Source of the DNA: Brenneria populi
GTDB lineage: Bacteria > Pseudomonadota > Gammaproteobacteria > Enterobacterales > Enterobacteriaceae
NCBI RefSeq assembly: GCF_036016195.1
Contig: NZ_JAYWTM010000029.1
Span: 1 to 64,000, forward strand
Reading direction: 5' to 3'
DNA length: 64,000 nt
Shown here: piece by piece, positions 22,493-31,462 of the stretch
Position numbering within the stretch: the first letter of the stretch is position 1
Layout: every line of letters begins with the position of its first letter
Notes under the pieces: generated by a model
Database searches by the model: none
Seen by the model: the letters and a program-made list of their open reading frames with translations, nothing else
What the model was told of the DNA's origin: nothing
Position numbers and translations under genes: made by a program

Positions 22493-23644
22493 GTGGCCGA
22501 AGAGAGCGATCTTGAGAAAACGGAAGCCCCCACAGCCCATCGAGAAGAGAAAGCGCGCGAAGAAGGTCAGATTCCCCGATCCAGAGAGTTGACCTCGGTA
22601 TTGCTACTGATCGCCGGTTTTTCAATCATGTGGTTCGGCGGCGCAAATATGGCGCGCAAACTGTCCGCGATGATTGCCCAGGGATTACGTTTTGAACATG
22701 AGCTGATAAACAATGATAAGCAAATGCTCATGCAACTGGATATTTTGCTCAAGCAGGCTGTTTCGGCGCTATTGCCCTTTATGGGCGGCGCCGTTCTGGT
22801 GGCGATAGCGGCGCCGATGCTGCTGGGGGGCGTGCTGTTTTCGACAAAGTCGCTCAAGTTTGACGTAAGCAAAATGAATCCGCTTAGCGGCCTGAAACGT
22901 ATGTTTTCATCCCAGGCGCTGGCCGAATTATTTAAAGGTATTCTCAAGTCGGTGATAGTAGGGGGCATTGCCGGGGTGTATTTATGGCACCACTGGCGAG
23001 AGATATTGCACCTGCTTTCCGAGCCGCCGATCGCCGCATTGGGCGATGCGTTGGAAATGGTTTTCTTTTGCGGATTATTGGTCCTGATAGGGCTGATCCC
23101 GATGGTGGCCTTTGACGTATTCTGGCAAATCTGGAGCCACATTAAAAAATTGCGTATGACTAAACAGGAGATACGCGATGAACACAAAGAGCATGAAGGG
23201 GATCCGCACGTTAAGGGACGAATCCGCCGGCAGCAGCGGGAAATGGCAAAACGGCGCATGATGGCCGATGTTCCTAAAGCCAATGTCATCGTAACCAACC
23301 CGACGCACTATGCGGTCGCGCTGCAATATGACGATAAAAAAATGAGCGCGCCGAAATTGCTGGCGAAAGGAACCGATGAGGTCGCCCTGCGCATCCGCGA
23401 GCTGGCGAAAGAACACCGTATTCCGATCCTGGAAGCGCCGCCGCTGGCGCGAGCGCTTTATCGCCATACTGAGATCGGCCACCATATACCGGCGCAGCTT
23501 TATGCGGCGGTCGCCGAAGTGCTGGCATGGGTTTATCAACTCAAACGCTGGCGCCGGGAGGGCGGACTGATCCCGAAAAAACCTAAACATTTACCGGTAC
23601 CGGCTGAGCTGGACATTGCTAGAGAGAATATAACCGATGGCTAA
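22493..23644 (+). CDS. flhB: Flagellar type III export specificity switch FlhB
   Basis: FlhB is an export-gate membrane protein whose self-cleaved cytoplasmic domain switches export from hook to filament substrates. The 383-residue protein has four membrane segments in residues about 34-210 and the autocleavage motif NPTH at 269-272, the same numbering as in E. coli. It starts at GTG with AGGA eight bases ahead. A half FlhDC-box-like sequence (AGGCAGAAAATAGC, 22449-22462) lies 30 bases upstream, consistent with class II control. It overlaps flhA by eight bases. Confidence 0.97.
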   Translation: MAEESDLEKTEAPTAHREEKAREEGQIPRSRELTSVLLLIAGFSIMWFGGANMARKLSAMIAQGLRFEHELINNDKQMLMQLDILLKQAVSALLPFMGGAVLVAIAAPMLLGGVLFSTKSLKFDVSKMNPLSGLKRMFSSQALAELFKGILKSVIVGGIAGVYLWHHWREILHLLSEPPIAALGDALEMVFFCGLLVLIGLIPMVAFDVFWQIWSHIKKLRMTKQEIRDEHKEHEGDPHVKGRIRRQQREMAKRRMMADVPKANVIVTNPTHYAVALQYDDKKMSAPKLLAKGTDEVALRIRELAKEHRIPILEAPPLARALYRHTEIGHHIPAQLYAAVAEVLAWVYQLKRWRREGGLIPKKPKHLPVPAELDIARENITDG

Positions 23645-25724
23645 TTTGGCCGCACTGCTTCGTTTGCCCACCAATTTTAAAGATACGCAATGGCAGGTTC
23701 TGGCGGGGCCGATACTGATCCTGCTGATTTTGTCGATGATGGTATTGCCGTTACCGCCTTTCATTTTGGATCTGCTGTTTACGTTTAATATCGCGCTATC
23801 GGTGATGGTGCTGCTGGTGGCGATGTTCACTCAGCGTACGCTGGATTTTTCCGCCTTTCCGACCATCCTCCTGTTTTCCACCTTATTGCGGCTGTCGCTG
23901 AATATCGCATCAACCCGCGTGGTGCTGCTGGAAGGGCATACCGGCGGCGCGGCGGCGGGGAAAGTGATCGAGGCATTCGGCCACTTTCTGGTCGGCGGCA
24001 ACTTCGCCATCGGGATTGTGGTGTTTATCATCCTGGTGTTGATCAACTTTATGGTGATCACCAAAGGCGCCGGACGTATTGCGGAAGTCGGGGCGCGTTT
24101 TGTGCTGGACGGGATGCCCGGCAAACAGATGGCGATTGACGCCGATCTGAACGCCGGATTGATTGGCGAAGCCGAAGCGAAAAAGCGCCGTTCGGAGGTG
24201 ACACAGGAAGCGGATTTTTACGGCTCGATGGACGGCGCCAGTAAATTTGTGCGCGGCGATGCGATTGCCGGGCTGATGATTATGGTGATCAATATTGTCG
24301 GCGGGCTGCTGGTCGGTATCCTTCAGCATGATATGACGCTCAGCCACGCCGCGGAAACCTATACGCTGTTGACCATCGGCGATGGATTGGTCGCCCAGAT
24401 CCCGGCGCTGGTCATCTCCACCGCGGCCGGCGTTATTGTGACCCGGGTCAGTTCCGACCAGGATGTCGGGCAGCAAATGGTCTCGCAGCTTTTTGATAAC
24501 CCGAAGGTTATGCTGCTGTGCGCCGCCGTTATCGGCTTAATCGGCCTGGTTCCCGGCATGCCGAATCTCGTCTTCCTGCTGTTTGCCGCCGGGCTGCTAG
24601 GCGGAGTCTGGCTGCTGAGAGGGCGGACGCTTGGCGTAAATAAGGCCGCCGCGGCGCCGGAGGTCAAAAAAGAGAGTCAGCCGCTGGTTGAGGCGACCTG
24701 GTCGGATGTGCAACTGGAAGATGTCTTGGGCATGGAAGTGGGATATCGGCTTATCCCCATGGTAGACGCCCAGCAGAACGGTGAGCTCATCGGGCGTATT
24801 CGCAGCATCCGTAAAAAGTTTGCCCAGGAAATGGGCTATCTGCCTCCGGTGGTGCATATTCGCGATAATCTGGAGCTGCAGCCGGCCAGCTATCGCATTC
24901 TGATGAAAGGCGTCGAGATCGGTCATGGCGAAGCCTTCCCGGGGAAATGGCTGGCGATTAATCCGGGCAATGCGGTCGGGAAGCTTGACGGCGATGTGAC
25001 GAAAGATCCCGCTTTCGGATTGCCCGCCTATTGGGTCGATAGCGTGCTTAAAGAGCAGGCGCAAACGCAGGGTTATACGGTCGTTGAATCCAGCACGGTG
25101 GTCGCCACCCATTTAAACCACCTGATCACGCTCTATGCCAGCGATCTGTTCGGCCGCCAGGAAGCTCAGCAGCTGTTGGATCGCGTGGCTAAAGATATGC
25201 CGAAACTGGTTGAAGATTTCGTTCCCGATGTGGTCACGCTGACCACCTTCCATAAGGTGTTGCAAAATCTACTGGCGGAGCGGGTTTCTATTCGCGATAT
25301 GCGTACGATTATTGAAACGCTTTCCGAACATGCGCCGGTGCAAAAAGATCCGAATGATCTGACGGTGGTGGTCAGGGTGGCATTGGGCAGGGCCATCACT
25401 CAGCAGTGGTTCCCCGGCAGCGGAGAAATTCACGTTATCGGGCTGGGCTCCGGGTTAGAGAAAATGTTGATGCAGGCATTGCAAAACGGCGGCGGTCTGG
25501 AGCCCGGTCTGGCCGATCGGCTATTACAGCAGGCTCAGGAGGCGGTGCAGCACCAAAAAGAGATGAATGCGCCGCCGGTGCTGTTGGTGAACCACGCATT
25601 GCGACCGCTGCTGTCCCGTTTTCTGCGGCGTAATTTCTCTGATCTGGTGGTGCTCTCCAATCATGAGGTTAGCGACAGCCGTCAAATCCGTATGACCTCC
25701 GTCATTGGGGGAAACGCCAAGTGA
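23637..25724 (+). CDS. flhA: Flagellar type III export gate protein FlhA
   Basis: FlhA is the large export-gate subunit. The 695-residue protein has eight predicted membrane segments in the first 330 residues, with the FHIPEP-type signature region around RIAEVGARFVLDGMPGKQMA (about residues 145-165). A cytoplasmic domain follows that docks chaperone-substrate complexes of FliD, FlgK, FlgL and FliC. It overlaps flhB at its start and flhE at its end (GTGA), so the three are coupled. Confidence 0.97.
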   Translation: MANLAALLRLPTNFKDTQWQVLAGPILILLILSMMVLPLPPFILDLLFTFNIALSVMVLLVAMFTQRTLDFSAFPTILLFSTLLRLSLNIASTRVVLLEGHTGGAAAGKVIEAFGHFLVGGNFAIGIVVFIILVLINFMVITKGAGRIAEVGARFVLDGMPGKQMAIDADLNAGLIGEAEAKKRRSEVTQEADFYGSMDGASKFVRGDAIAGLMIMVINIVGGLLVGILQHDMTLSHAAETYTLLTIGDGLVAQIPALVISTAAGVIVTRVSSDQDVGQQMVSQLFDNPKVMLLCAAVIGLIGLVPGMPNLVFLLFAAGLLGGVWLLRGRTLGVNKAAAAPEVKKESQPLVEATWSDVQLEDVLGMEVGYRLIPMVDAQQNGELIGRIRSIRKKFAQEMGYLPPVVHIRDNLELQPASYRILMKGVEIGHGEAFPGKWLAINPGNAVGKLDGDVTKDPAFGLPAYWVDSVLKEQAQTQGYTVVESSTVVATHLNHLITLYASDLFGRQEAQQLLDRVAKDMPKLVEDFVPDVVTLTTFHKVLQNLLAERVSIRDMRTIIETLSEHAPVQKDPNDLTVVVRVALGRAITQQWFPGSGEIHVIGLGSGLEKMLMQALQNGGGLEPGLADRLLQQAQEAVQHQKEMNAPPVLLVNHALRPLLSRFLRRNFSDLVVLSNHEVSDSRQIRMTSVIGGNAK

Positions 25725-26227
25725 GCCAGGTAGCGCGGGGCGCGGGCGATGCGTCAATCATAAGCATCGCTATGCGCCGGCGCTTGGCGAACGTGGGACG
25801 TTATCGCCGTCTGCCGCGGGAGGCGCTGGCGTTATTTTTCCTTTTTGCCGTCGGCGCTGTTCAGGCCGCGGAGAGAAGCGGCAGCTGGAGCGATGAAGGA
25901 AAATCGTGGGTGTTGAATCAGCGCGGCAGACCGGCTATTTCCGCGCTTTTTCGCGCATCGGAACCACTGCCGCAAAGCGCGCGGGTCACATCGGTATATT
26001 GGCAGTACACGCTGACGCGCAAGGCATTGCCTTCAGGGGTGGAGATTCGGCTATGCACCAGCGTTCGCTGTATGCAATTACGCGGGGGAAAGGGGATAAG
26101 CCAGGCGTTTAACGGCGATTGGGCGGGACATGGCTTTTACTTTTCATTCGTATTGCCCGGGAAAGGACCGATAACACCGCCCGTACGTATACGCAAATCG
26201 CAACTGATCGTTAACTATCAATATTAA
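25721..26227 (+). CDS. flhE: Flagellar protein FlhE
   Basis: FlhE is a small periplasmic protein reported to limit proton leakage through the flagellar export gate. The 168-residue reading starts at a GTG overlapping the flhA stop. A hydrophobic signal peptide ends at GAVQA (about residue 48), so the n-region is unusually long. The mature part resembles FlhE in the Cys pair of RLCTSVRC and the final LIVNYQ. An internal ATG at 25772 would give a conventional signal peptide but has no ribosome-binding site. Its stop overlaps the convergent flgN stop by four bases. Confidence 0.88.
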   Translation: MSQVARGAGDASIISIAMRRRLANVGRYRRLPREALALFFLFAVGAVQAAERSGSWSDEGKSWVLNQRGRPAISALFRASEPLPQSARVTSVYWQYTLTRKALPSGVEIRLCTSVRCMQLRGGKGISQAFNGDWAGHGFYFSFVLPGKGPITPPVRIRKSQLIVNYQY

Positions 26228-26652
26228 CCGCTAAACTTATTGCCTGAATAGGATGATGAGTATCCATCCGGGCCATACAGGTTGTTGTTGCTTTTGGTTT
26301 TCAATAGCGCGAGCGTTTCATTGGTGTATTTCATATGCTGACGCAGCAGCAGAGCGTTACGGTGATTGTTTTGACTCAGCGTCTGCGTCAACGCCTGAAT
26401 CTCCGACCATAGCGCATTCAATTCGTTCTGTTCGGAATAGGGCGCGCTCAGATGATTCTGCTGTTCCAATGTCTGTCGTTGCGCGTCAAAATGACGCAGC
26501 GAAGTCAGCTGTTCGTTTTTATTTTCGGTGACGCGATGCAATAGCGCGCTATTTACCGCTTTGGCGCTGAGTTCGAGCTCTTCCTGCTGCAATGTTTCCT
26601 GTAGCTCATGCAACAATTCCAACATCTTTTGCAATACTGCGTTTATCGTCAT
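26224..26652 (-). CDS. flgN: Flagellar export chaperone FlgN
   Basis: FlgN is the chaperone that delivers the hook-filament junction proteins FlgK and FlgL to FlhA. This 142-residue protein is almost wholly helical, with the typical N-terminal LxxLxxLLxxELxxL pattern (LQKMLELLHELQETLQQEEL). The Gly/Ser/Tyr-rich tail matches the usual disordered FlgN end. It is eight bases downstream of flgM in the same operon and converges with flhE. Confidence 0.92.
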   Translation of the reverse strand: MTINAVLQKMLELLHELQETLQQEELELSAKAVNSALLHRVTENKNEQLTSLRHFDAQRQTLEQQNHLSAPYSEQNELNALWSEIQALTQTLSQNNHRNALLLRQHMKYTNETLALLKTKSNNNLYGPDGYSSSYSGNKFSG

Positions 26653-26660
26653 AGCGTGTA

Positions 26661-26960
26661 TCAGTCTTGGGTTAAATCATCAGATAAAGAGATTAACTTA
26701 TCGGCAATTTTGCCGACATCAATCTGTAATTCGCCCGCTGCAATGGCCTGCTTAAGGTTTTCAACCTTTTCCGCGTTGATATCCTGTGTGCCAGGCTGCA
26801 TCAACTGCGCCTGCGCATTGCTCAGGATGACCTGCGTCTCTTTTTCTGTCCCGTCGTTTAGCGATGACGCCGCCTTGTTTTTGGGCGTCAGGAAGGCGTC
26901 AGCGTCCTTATTTTGTATCGACTGGGGGGAAGCTACGGGTTTGGCGCCACTAATGCTCAT
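26661..26960 (-). CDS. flgM: Anti-sigma-28 factor FlgM
   Basis: FlgM holds FliA inactive until the hook is finished and FlgM is exported. The 99-residue protein has an unstructured Ser/Gln/Lys-rich N-terminus and the conserved sigma-binding C-terminal half (INAEKVENLKQAI, then IDVGKIADKLI). A sigma-28-type promoter lies upstream, giving the feedback known in E. coli, and the preceding flgA can also read through. fliA itself is not in the window. Confidence 0.95.
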   Translation of the reverse strand: MSISGAKPVASPQSIQNKDADAFLTPKNKAASSLNDGTEKETQVILSNAQAQLMQPGTQDINAEKVENLKQAIAAGELQIDVGKIADKLISLSDDLTQD

Positions 26961-27018
26961 AACATCCTCTCTGTTATTCGGTTGTCTTTATCATGCAATA
27001 ATTTTCTGGTTAGTACCA

Positions 27019-27045
27019 GTATCGGCCATTTTGGCGGCATCTTTA
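27019..27045 (-). promoter_or_regulatory. Sigma-28 promoter of flgMN
   Basis: On the minus strand TAAAGATG, an 11-base spacer and GCCGATAC match the FliA consensus at about 13 of 16 positions. The site lies between flgA and flgM, 59 bases before flgM, as in E. coli, where flgMN has its own class III promoter. Confidence 0.85.
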
Positions 27046-27053
27046 ATTCTATT

Positions 27054-27719
27054 TCATTGCACGACGGTAACCGAACCTTCTCCGGTCACCACCCCTTCGA
27101 TGATTTGCCCTGAATCCATCCTAATGCGCGTCTTATCGCGGATGGCGGCGTTGTTCAAGACCTTCCCTTGATTGGAGATGCTAAAGCCATCGCCGGTAAT
27201 GGTAACCGACACCATCTGCCCGGCGCTTACCGCCCAGGGATGGCGCAGCATTCGCTCGTTAATCGTCTGCCCCGCGCCAATCGCCCGTTGGCTGATGCTG
27301 CCGATAACCTGCTCCGTTTGGGTAATCGGAGAGACGCTCAGCTTATCTATCCGCCCCTCCCGCCATTTAATATCGGCCGCGGCGATTGTATGATTAACAG
27401 GAATGCTCTTAGCCGCCACCAGATAGCGGCCGGTAATCTGGATTTCCGTCGCCAGGTAATATCTGGCGCCGCCGCACATCATTTTTATATTGACGTTGCC
27501 GCCGGGTTTTTTACGCGGCGGAAGGGAGAACTGCGGATTCGGGCAATCGAGCGTATCGTCTTTGGCGCTTTTCAATTTAACATCGATGTTCGCCGAGGGA
27601 ATATTGATCTGTTGGCGTACAAAGCGGGTTACCTGCTCGCTTAAATCAATTGCGCCGGCGGCTGCATTAAATGTGGCAAAACACAACATCGCCGTATAAA
27701 ATCGCGCAACGCAACGCAT
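27054..27719 (-). CDS. flgA: Flagella basal body P-ring formation protein FlgA
   Basis: FlgA is the periplasmic chaperone for P-ring (FlgI) assembly. The 221-residue protein has a 23-residue signal peptide ending AAAGA before IDLS, an N-terminal domain with paired cysteines (DCPNPQ and MMCGGARYY), and a C-terminal SAF-type domain (VAAKSIPVNHTIAAADIKW, VTITGDGFSISNQGKVLNNA). It is divergent from flgB and shares an FlhDC-box region with it. Confidence 0.94.
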   Translation of the reverse strand: MRCVARFYTAMLCFATFNAAAGAIDLSEQVTRFVRQQINIPSANIDVKLKSAKDDTLDCPNPQFSLPPRKKPGGNVNIKMMCGGARYYLATEIQITGRYLVAAKSIPVNHTIAAADIKWREGRIDKLSVSPITQTEQVIGSISQRAIGAGQTINERMLRHPWAVSAGQMVSVTITGDGFSISNQGKVLNNAAIRDKTRIRMDSGQIIEGVVTGEGSVTVVQ

Positions 27720-27776
27720 CCATCATTCTCCGCAGGTTTCCGATGCCGCTTAGTTTACCTGCCCGCGTTTCCCGCC

Positions 27777-27811
27777 AATGGCAAAAATAGCTCATCATTT
27801 CTTCTTTATTC
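27777..27811. promoter_or_regulatory. FlhD4C2 box between flgA and flgB
   Basis: AATGGCAAAAATAGC (27777-27791) fits the FlhDC half-site AA(C/T)G(C/G)-N2-3-AAATA(A/G)C. Twelve bases later CTTTATTC (27804-27811) approximates the inverted half-site. The box is centred in the 180-base gap between the divergent class II operons flgAMN and flgB-to-J, where FlhDC activates both in E. coli. Confidence 0.65.
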
Positions 27812-27899
27812 CGACGATAGGCTATCCGCCGCTGCCTCTATGCTATCCATAATGGAAAATTAGCCCGACTTTTATTCTGCTTTTGGGGAAGGGGATAGC

Positions 27900-28313
27900 A
27901 TGCTTGATAAATTGGAAGAGAATTTCCGCTTCCAGCAGGAGGCGTTAAATCTTAGAGCCCAGCGACAGGAAATTCTGGCTGGGAACATCGCCAATGCCGA
28001 CACGCCGGGCTATCAGGCTCGCGATATCAACTTTTCCAGCGAGTTGACCAAAGCCATAGAACAGGGCCGTTCCGGCGGCGGTTCGCTGGCGATGACGGCG
28101 ACGTCGGAACGGCATATTCAACATCAAACGACATCCTATAGCGATCTGGACCTGTTGTATCGGGTTCCGGATCAGCCTGCGCTGGATGGCAATACGGTGG
28201 ATATGGATCGGGAAAGGGCGAACTTCGCCGATAACAGCCTGCGTTATCAGGCCGATCTGACGGTGTTGGGCGGTCAGATTAAAGGCATGATGTCCGTGCT
28301 AGAGGATAAATAG
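27900..28313 (+). CDS. flgB: Flagellar basal body proximal rod protein FlgB
   Basis: FlgB is one of the proximal rod subunits joining the MS ring. The 137-residue protein has the axial-protein N-terminal pattern (RQEILAGNIANADTPGYQARDINF) and a C-terminal helix for the coiled D0 domain. It is the first gene of the flgBCDEFGHIJ class II operon and sits two bases from flgC. A GGGGAAGGGG stretch acts as ribosome-binding sequence. Confidence 0.97.
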   Translation: MLDKLEENFRFQQEALNLRAQRQEILAGNIANADTPGYQARDINFSSELTKAIEQGRSGGGSLAMTATSERHIQHQTTSYSDLDLLYRVPDQPALDGNTVDMDRERANFADNSLRYQADLTVLGGQIKGMMSVLEDK

Positions 28314-28315
28314 CT

Positions 28316-28720
28316 ATGTCTTTACTGAATATCTTTGAGATATCGGGATCCGCGTTGACCGCGCAATCTCAGCGTATGAACGTCAGCGCCAGCAACCTGG
28401 CGAACGCCGACAGCGTGACGGGGCCGGACGGTCAGCCTTATCGCGCCAAACAGGTGGTTTTTAAGGTGGACGCCGCGTCAGGCCAGGAAGTCGGCGGGGT
28501 TAAGGTGGATAGCGTTATCGAAGATACCTCTCCGGATAAACTGGTCTACCAGCCGGGAAATCCGCTGGCGGATGAACGCGGCTACGTCCGGATGCCCAAT
28601 GTCGACGTCACGGCTGAAATGGTGAACTCCATTGCCGCCTCCCGTAGCTATCAGGCCAATGTCGAAGTGCTCAATACCGCCAAGACTCTGATGCAAAAGA
28701 CATTAACCTTAGGACAATAA
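28316..28720 (+). CDS. flgC: Flagellar basal body rod protein FlgC
   Basis: FlgC is a proximal rod subunit. The 134-residue protein has the ANADSVTGPDGQPYRAK rod signature, the conserved PNVDVTAEMVN motif and a C-terminal heptad helix (SYQANVEVLNTAKTLMQKTL). Two bases separate it from flgB, so it is translationally coupled. Confidence 0.97.
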   Translation: MSLLNIFEISGSALTAQSQRMNVSASNLANADSVTGPDGQPYRAKQVVFKVDAASGQEVGGVKVDSVIEDTSPDKLVYQPGNPLADERGYVRMPNVDVTAEMVNSIAASRSYQANVEVLNTAKTLMQKTLTLGQ

Positions 28721-28733
28721 CAGGAGCAGGCCT

Positions 28734-29405
28734 ATGTCAGTCGCCGTTTCACTTACCGAATCCACCAATAGCGCCACGACTACCAGCAGCAGTTCCAGCA
28801 CGGCGACAAGCAGTAGCGATCTGCAGGATCAGTTCCTGACGCTGCTGGTGGCGCAGTTGCAGAACCAGGACCCGACGGATCCGATGGATAACTCCGAACT
28901 CGTCACCCAGATGGCGCAAATCAGCACCCTCAGCGGCATTGAAGAACTGAATACCACGCTTGGCTCCATCGGCACGCAACTTGATGAGAGCAATGCGCTG
29001 CAGGCCTCGTCCCTGATCGGCAGCGGCGTGCTGATCGACGGCGATAGCATTACGGTAGGGGAAGACGGCTCCACCACCGCGTTCGGCGTCGAGCTTGAAA
29101 ATGACGCCAGCGACGTCACGGTGACCATTTCCGACTCCAGCGGCAATACGGTTCGCACCGTGGACTTGGGTTCGCAGAGCGCCGGCGTGCTGGCCTATAC
29201 CTGGGACGGCACCAACGATAGCGGAACCGCCGTGGACGCCGGAACCTATACCTTCTCGGTTGCGGCCACTTCGTCTTCAGGCGGCAGCGTTACGGCAACG
29301 GAGCTGACCTATGCGCAGGTTTACGGCGTCAGCACCGACGACTCCACGCTTAATCTCGGCCTGGCGGGAACCGCCACGCTGGATGATGTGAAGCTGATTA
29401 TCTAA
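28734..29405 (+). CDS. flgD: Flagellar hook assembly scaffold (hook cap) protein FlgD
   Basis: FlgD caps the growing hook and is later replaced by FlgK. The 223-residue protein begins with a Ser/Thr-rich export region, then the hallmark QFLTLLVAQLQNQDPTDPMD (about residues 32-51), a tudor-like domain and an immunoglobulin-like FlgD domain (AYTWDGTNDSGTAVDAGTY). The CAGGAG sequence nine bases ahead supports the start. Confidence 0.96.
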   Translation: MSVAVSLTESTNSATTTSSSSSTATSSSDLQDQFLTLLVAQLQNQDPTDPMDNSELVTQMAQISTLSGIEELNTTLGSIGTQLDESNALQASSLIGSGVLIDGDSITVGEDGSTTAFGVELENDASDVTVTISDSSGNTVRTVDLGSQSAGVLAYTWDGTNDSGTAVDAGTYTFSVAATSSSGGSVTATELTYAQVYGVSTDDSTLNLGLAGTATLDDVKLII

Positions 29406-29463
29406 CCCATTTGGTTTGAACAGCGCATATCAATAGAAAAATTTTAATCAAGGGGAACCAAAC

Positions 29464-30666
29464 ATGGGTTTTTCACAGGCAGTAAGTGGCTTAAACGCGG
29501 CATCCAGCAATCTGGACGTGATCGGTAACAACATCGCCAACTCTGAAACCACGGGTTTTAAGGCATCGAGGGTTTCATTCGCGGACGTATACGCCGCGTC
29601 TGACGTCGGCCTTGGGGTCACGGTTGCCGCCGTGACGCAGGATTTCTCCGACGGCACGGTGGAAAGTACCGATGTGGGCACCGATGTAGCGATTTCCGGC
29701 AACGGCTTCTTCCGCCTGACCGACGACAGCGGCAACGTCTATTATACCCGCAATGGCGAACTGACGACCGATAATGACGGCAACCTGATCAATAGCACCA
29801 ACGGTTATTATCTGACTGGTTACTCCGCCACCAACGGCGTAGTCAACGTCGGGGCGACGCCGACGGCGTTGAGCATTCCCACCGCGGGGATGACGGCCAA
29901 GGCCACCACCAGTGGGGATGTGGAAGTCAATCTGAACTCCAGCCTCAGTACGCTGGACGCCGCTGATTTAGATACCACCGACTCAAGTACCTACAGCTAT
30001 ACCCAGTCGTTGACCACCTATGACAGTTTGGGCAATACCCATAATATCGCGCTCTACTTCGTCAAAACCGCGGACAATACTTTCGAGGTTTATGCGCAGG
30101 ATACCAGCGATACCACGGTTACCAGCCCGACAAGTCTGGGAACGCTTAACTTCGATTCCAGCGGCACGCTGACCGGCACCACTGAATTTTCGGTTGCAAC
30201 CAACTCGCTTAACGGCTCCGCCGCCAACACCTTCACCATCGATTTCAGCGGCAGCACCCAGCAGAACAGCTCCAACGCCACCAATACCAGAACGCAGGAC
30301 GGCTATGCCGCCGGTACGCTGACGGAATACACCATCAACGATGACGGCACCATCAGCGGCACCTACTCCAACGGCGAAACCCAACTGCTGGGGCAGATTG
30401 TCTTGGCGTCATTCGCCAGCACCTCCGGTCTGCAATCCAAAGGGGATAACGTATGGGCCGCTACCGCCGCATCCGGGGAAGCCATTCTCGGCGCTGCCGG
30501 CACCGGGACATTCGGTAGCCTGACCGGCGGCGCGCTGGAGAGTTCCAACGTCGATCTCAGCGCGGAGCTGGTGAACCTGATCGTCGCGCAGCGCAACTAC
30601 CAGTCCAACGCCCAAACCATCAAAACACAGGATGCGATCCTGAATACGTTGGTCAACCTGCGTTAA
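29464..30666 (+). CDS. flgE: Flagellar hook protein FlgE
   Basis: FlgE polymerises into the hook, the universal joint. The 400-residue protein has the N-terminal D0 motif (SGLNAASSNLDVIGNNIANS), the rod-hook-junction motif (ISGNGFFRLTDDSGNVYYTR), Ser/Thr/Asp-rich D1-D2 domains and the C-terminal helix VDLSAELVNLIVAQRNYQSN. It follows flgD after 58 bases and has AAGGGGAACC as ribosome-binding site. It is an early substrate of the export apparatus. Confidence 0.97.
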   Translation: MGFSQAVSGLNAASSNLDVIGNNIANSETTGFKASRVSFADVYAASDVGLGVTVAAVTQDFSDGTVESTDVGTDVAISGNGFFRLTDDSGNVYYTRNGELTTDNDGNLINSTNGYYLTGYSATNGVVNVGATPTALSIPTAGMTAKATTSGDVEVNLNSSLSTLDAADLDTTDSSTYSYTQSLTTYDSLGNTHNIALYFVKTADNTFEVYAQDTSDTTVTSPTSLGTLNFDSSGTLTGTTEFSVATNSLNGSAANTFTIDFSGSTQQNSSNATNTRTQDGYAAGTLTEYTINDDGTISGTYSNGETQLLGQIVLASFASTSGLQSKGDNVWAATAASGEAILGAAGTGTFGSLTGGALESSNVDLSAELVNLIVAQRNYQSNAQTIKTQDAILNTLVNLR

Positions 30667-30687
30667 TTGAGTAAGTAAAGAGGCTAT

Positions 30688-31443
30688 ATGGATCACGCGA
30701 TATATACGGCAATGGGCGCAGCCAGCCAGACGCTGGAGCAACAGGCTATTACCGCCAATAACCTGGCCAACTCATCCACGCCGGGGTTTCGCGCTCAGAT
30801 CGCCGCAATGAGAGCCGTACCCGTGGAGGGGCCCTCGCTAGCAACCCGCACCTTGGTGGTGGCGTCCACTCCCGGGGCGGATACCACGCAGGGGCCGCTC
30901 AACTATACATCGCGTTCCCTGGACGTCGCCGTACAGGGCGAAGGATGGCTGGCGGTGCAGCTGCCGGACGGCGGCGAGGCGTACACCCGCAACGGCGCCA
31001 TTCAGGTCAACGCCGACGGACAGATGCAGATACAGGGCTATCCGGTGGTTGGCGACGGCGGTCCGCTGGAAGTGCCGGTGAACGCCAGTATCAGCATTGC
31101 CGCGGACGGCACGGTGTCTTCGTTGGGCAACGGCGATGACCCTAACACCATCGGGCCGGTGGGGAGATTGAAACTGATCAGCGCCACTGACCAGCAGCTG
31201 GTACGCGGCGATGACGGGTTATTTCACGCGGCGGCTACCGCCGATCAGGCGGCGGGCGCCGTTCTACCTCAGGATGATGCGGTACAGGTGATGTCCGGCG
31301 TTCTTGAGGGAAGCAACGTCAACACCGCGCAAACGTTGGTCGATATGATTAACAACTCCCGGCGTTTCGAAATGCAGATGAAGGTGATCTCGAATGCGGA
31401 TGATAATGCTCAAAGCGCTAATCAACTGTTATCCATTAGCTAA
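30688..31443 (+). CDS. flgF: Flagellar basal body rod protein FlgF
   Basis: FlgF is a proximal rod subunit. The 251-residue protein starts MDHAIYTAMGAASQTLEQQA with the conserved ITANNLANSSTPGFRA, and the RNGAIQVNADGQ core of rod proteins is present. The C-terminal heptad helix VNTAQTLVDMINNSRRFEMQ is intact. It is spaced 21 bases after flgE in the same operon. Confidence 0.97.
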   Translation: MDHAIYTAMGAASQTLEQQAITANNLANSSTPGFRAQIAAMRAVPVEGPSLATRTLVVASTPGADTTQGPLNYTSRSLDVAVQGEGWLAVQLPDGGEAYTRNGAIQVNADGQMQIQGYPVVGDGGPLEVPVNASISIAADGTVSSLGNGDDPNTIGPVGRLKLISATDQQLVRGDDGLFHAAATADQAAGAVLPQDDAVQVMSGVLEGSNVNTAQTLVDMINNSRRFEMQMKVISNADDNAQSANQLLSIS

Positions 31444-31462
31444 CTGATTTGAGGAATAGAAT

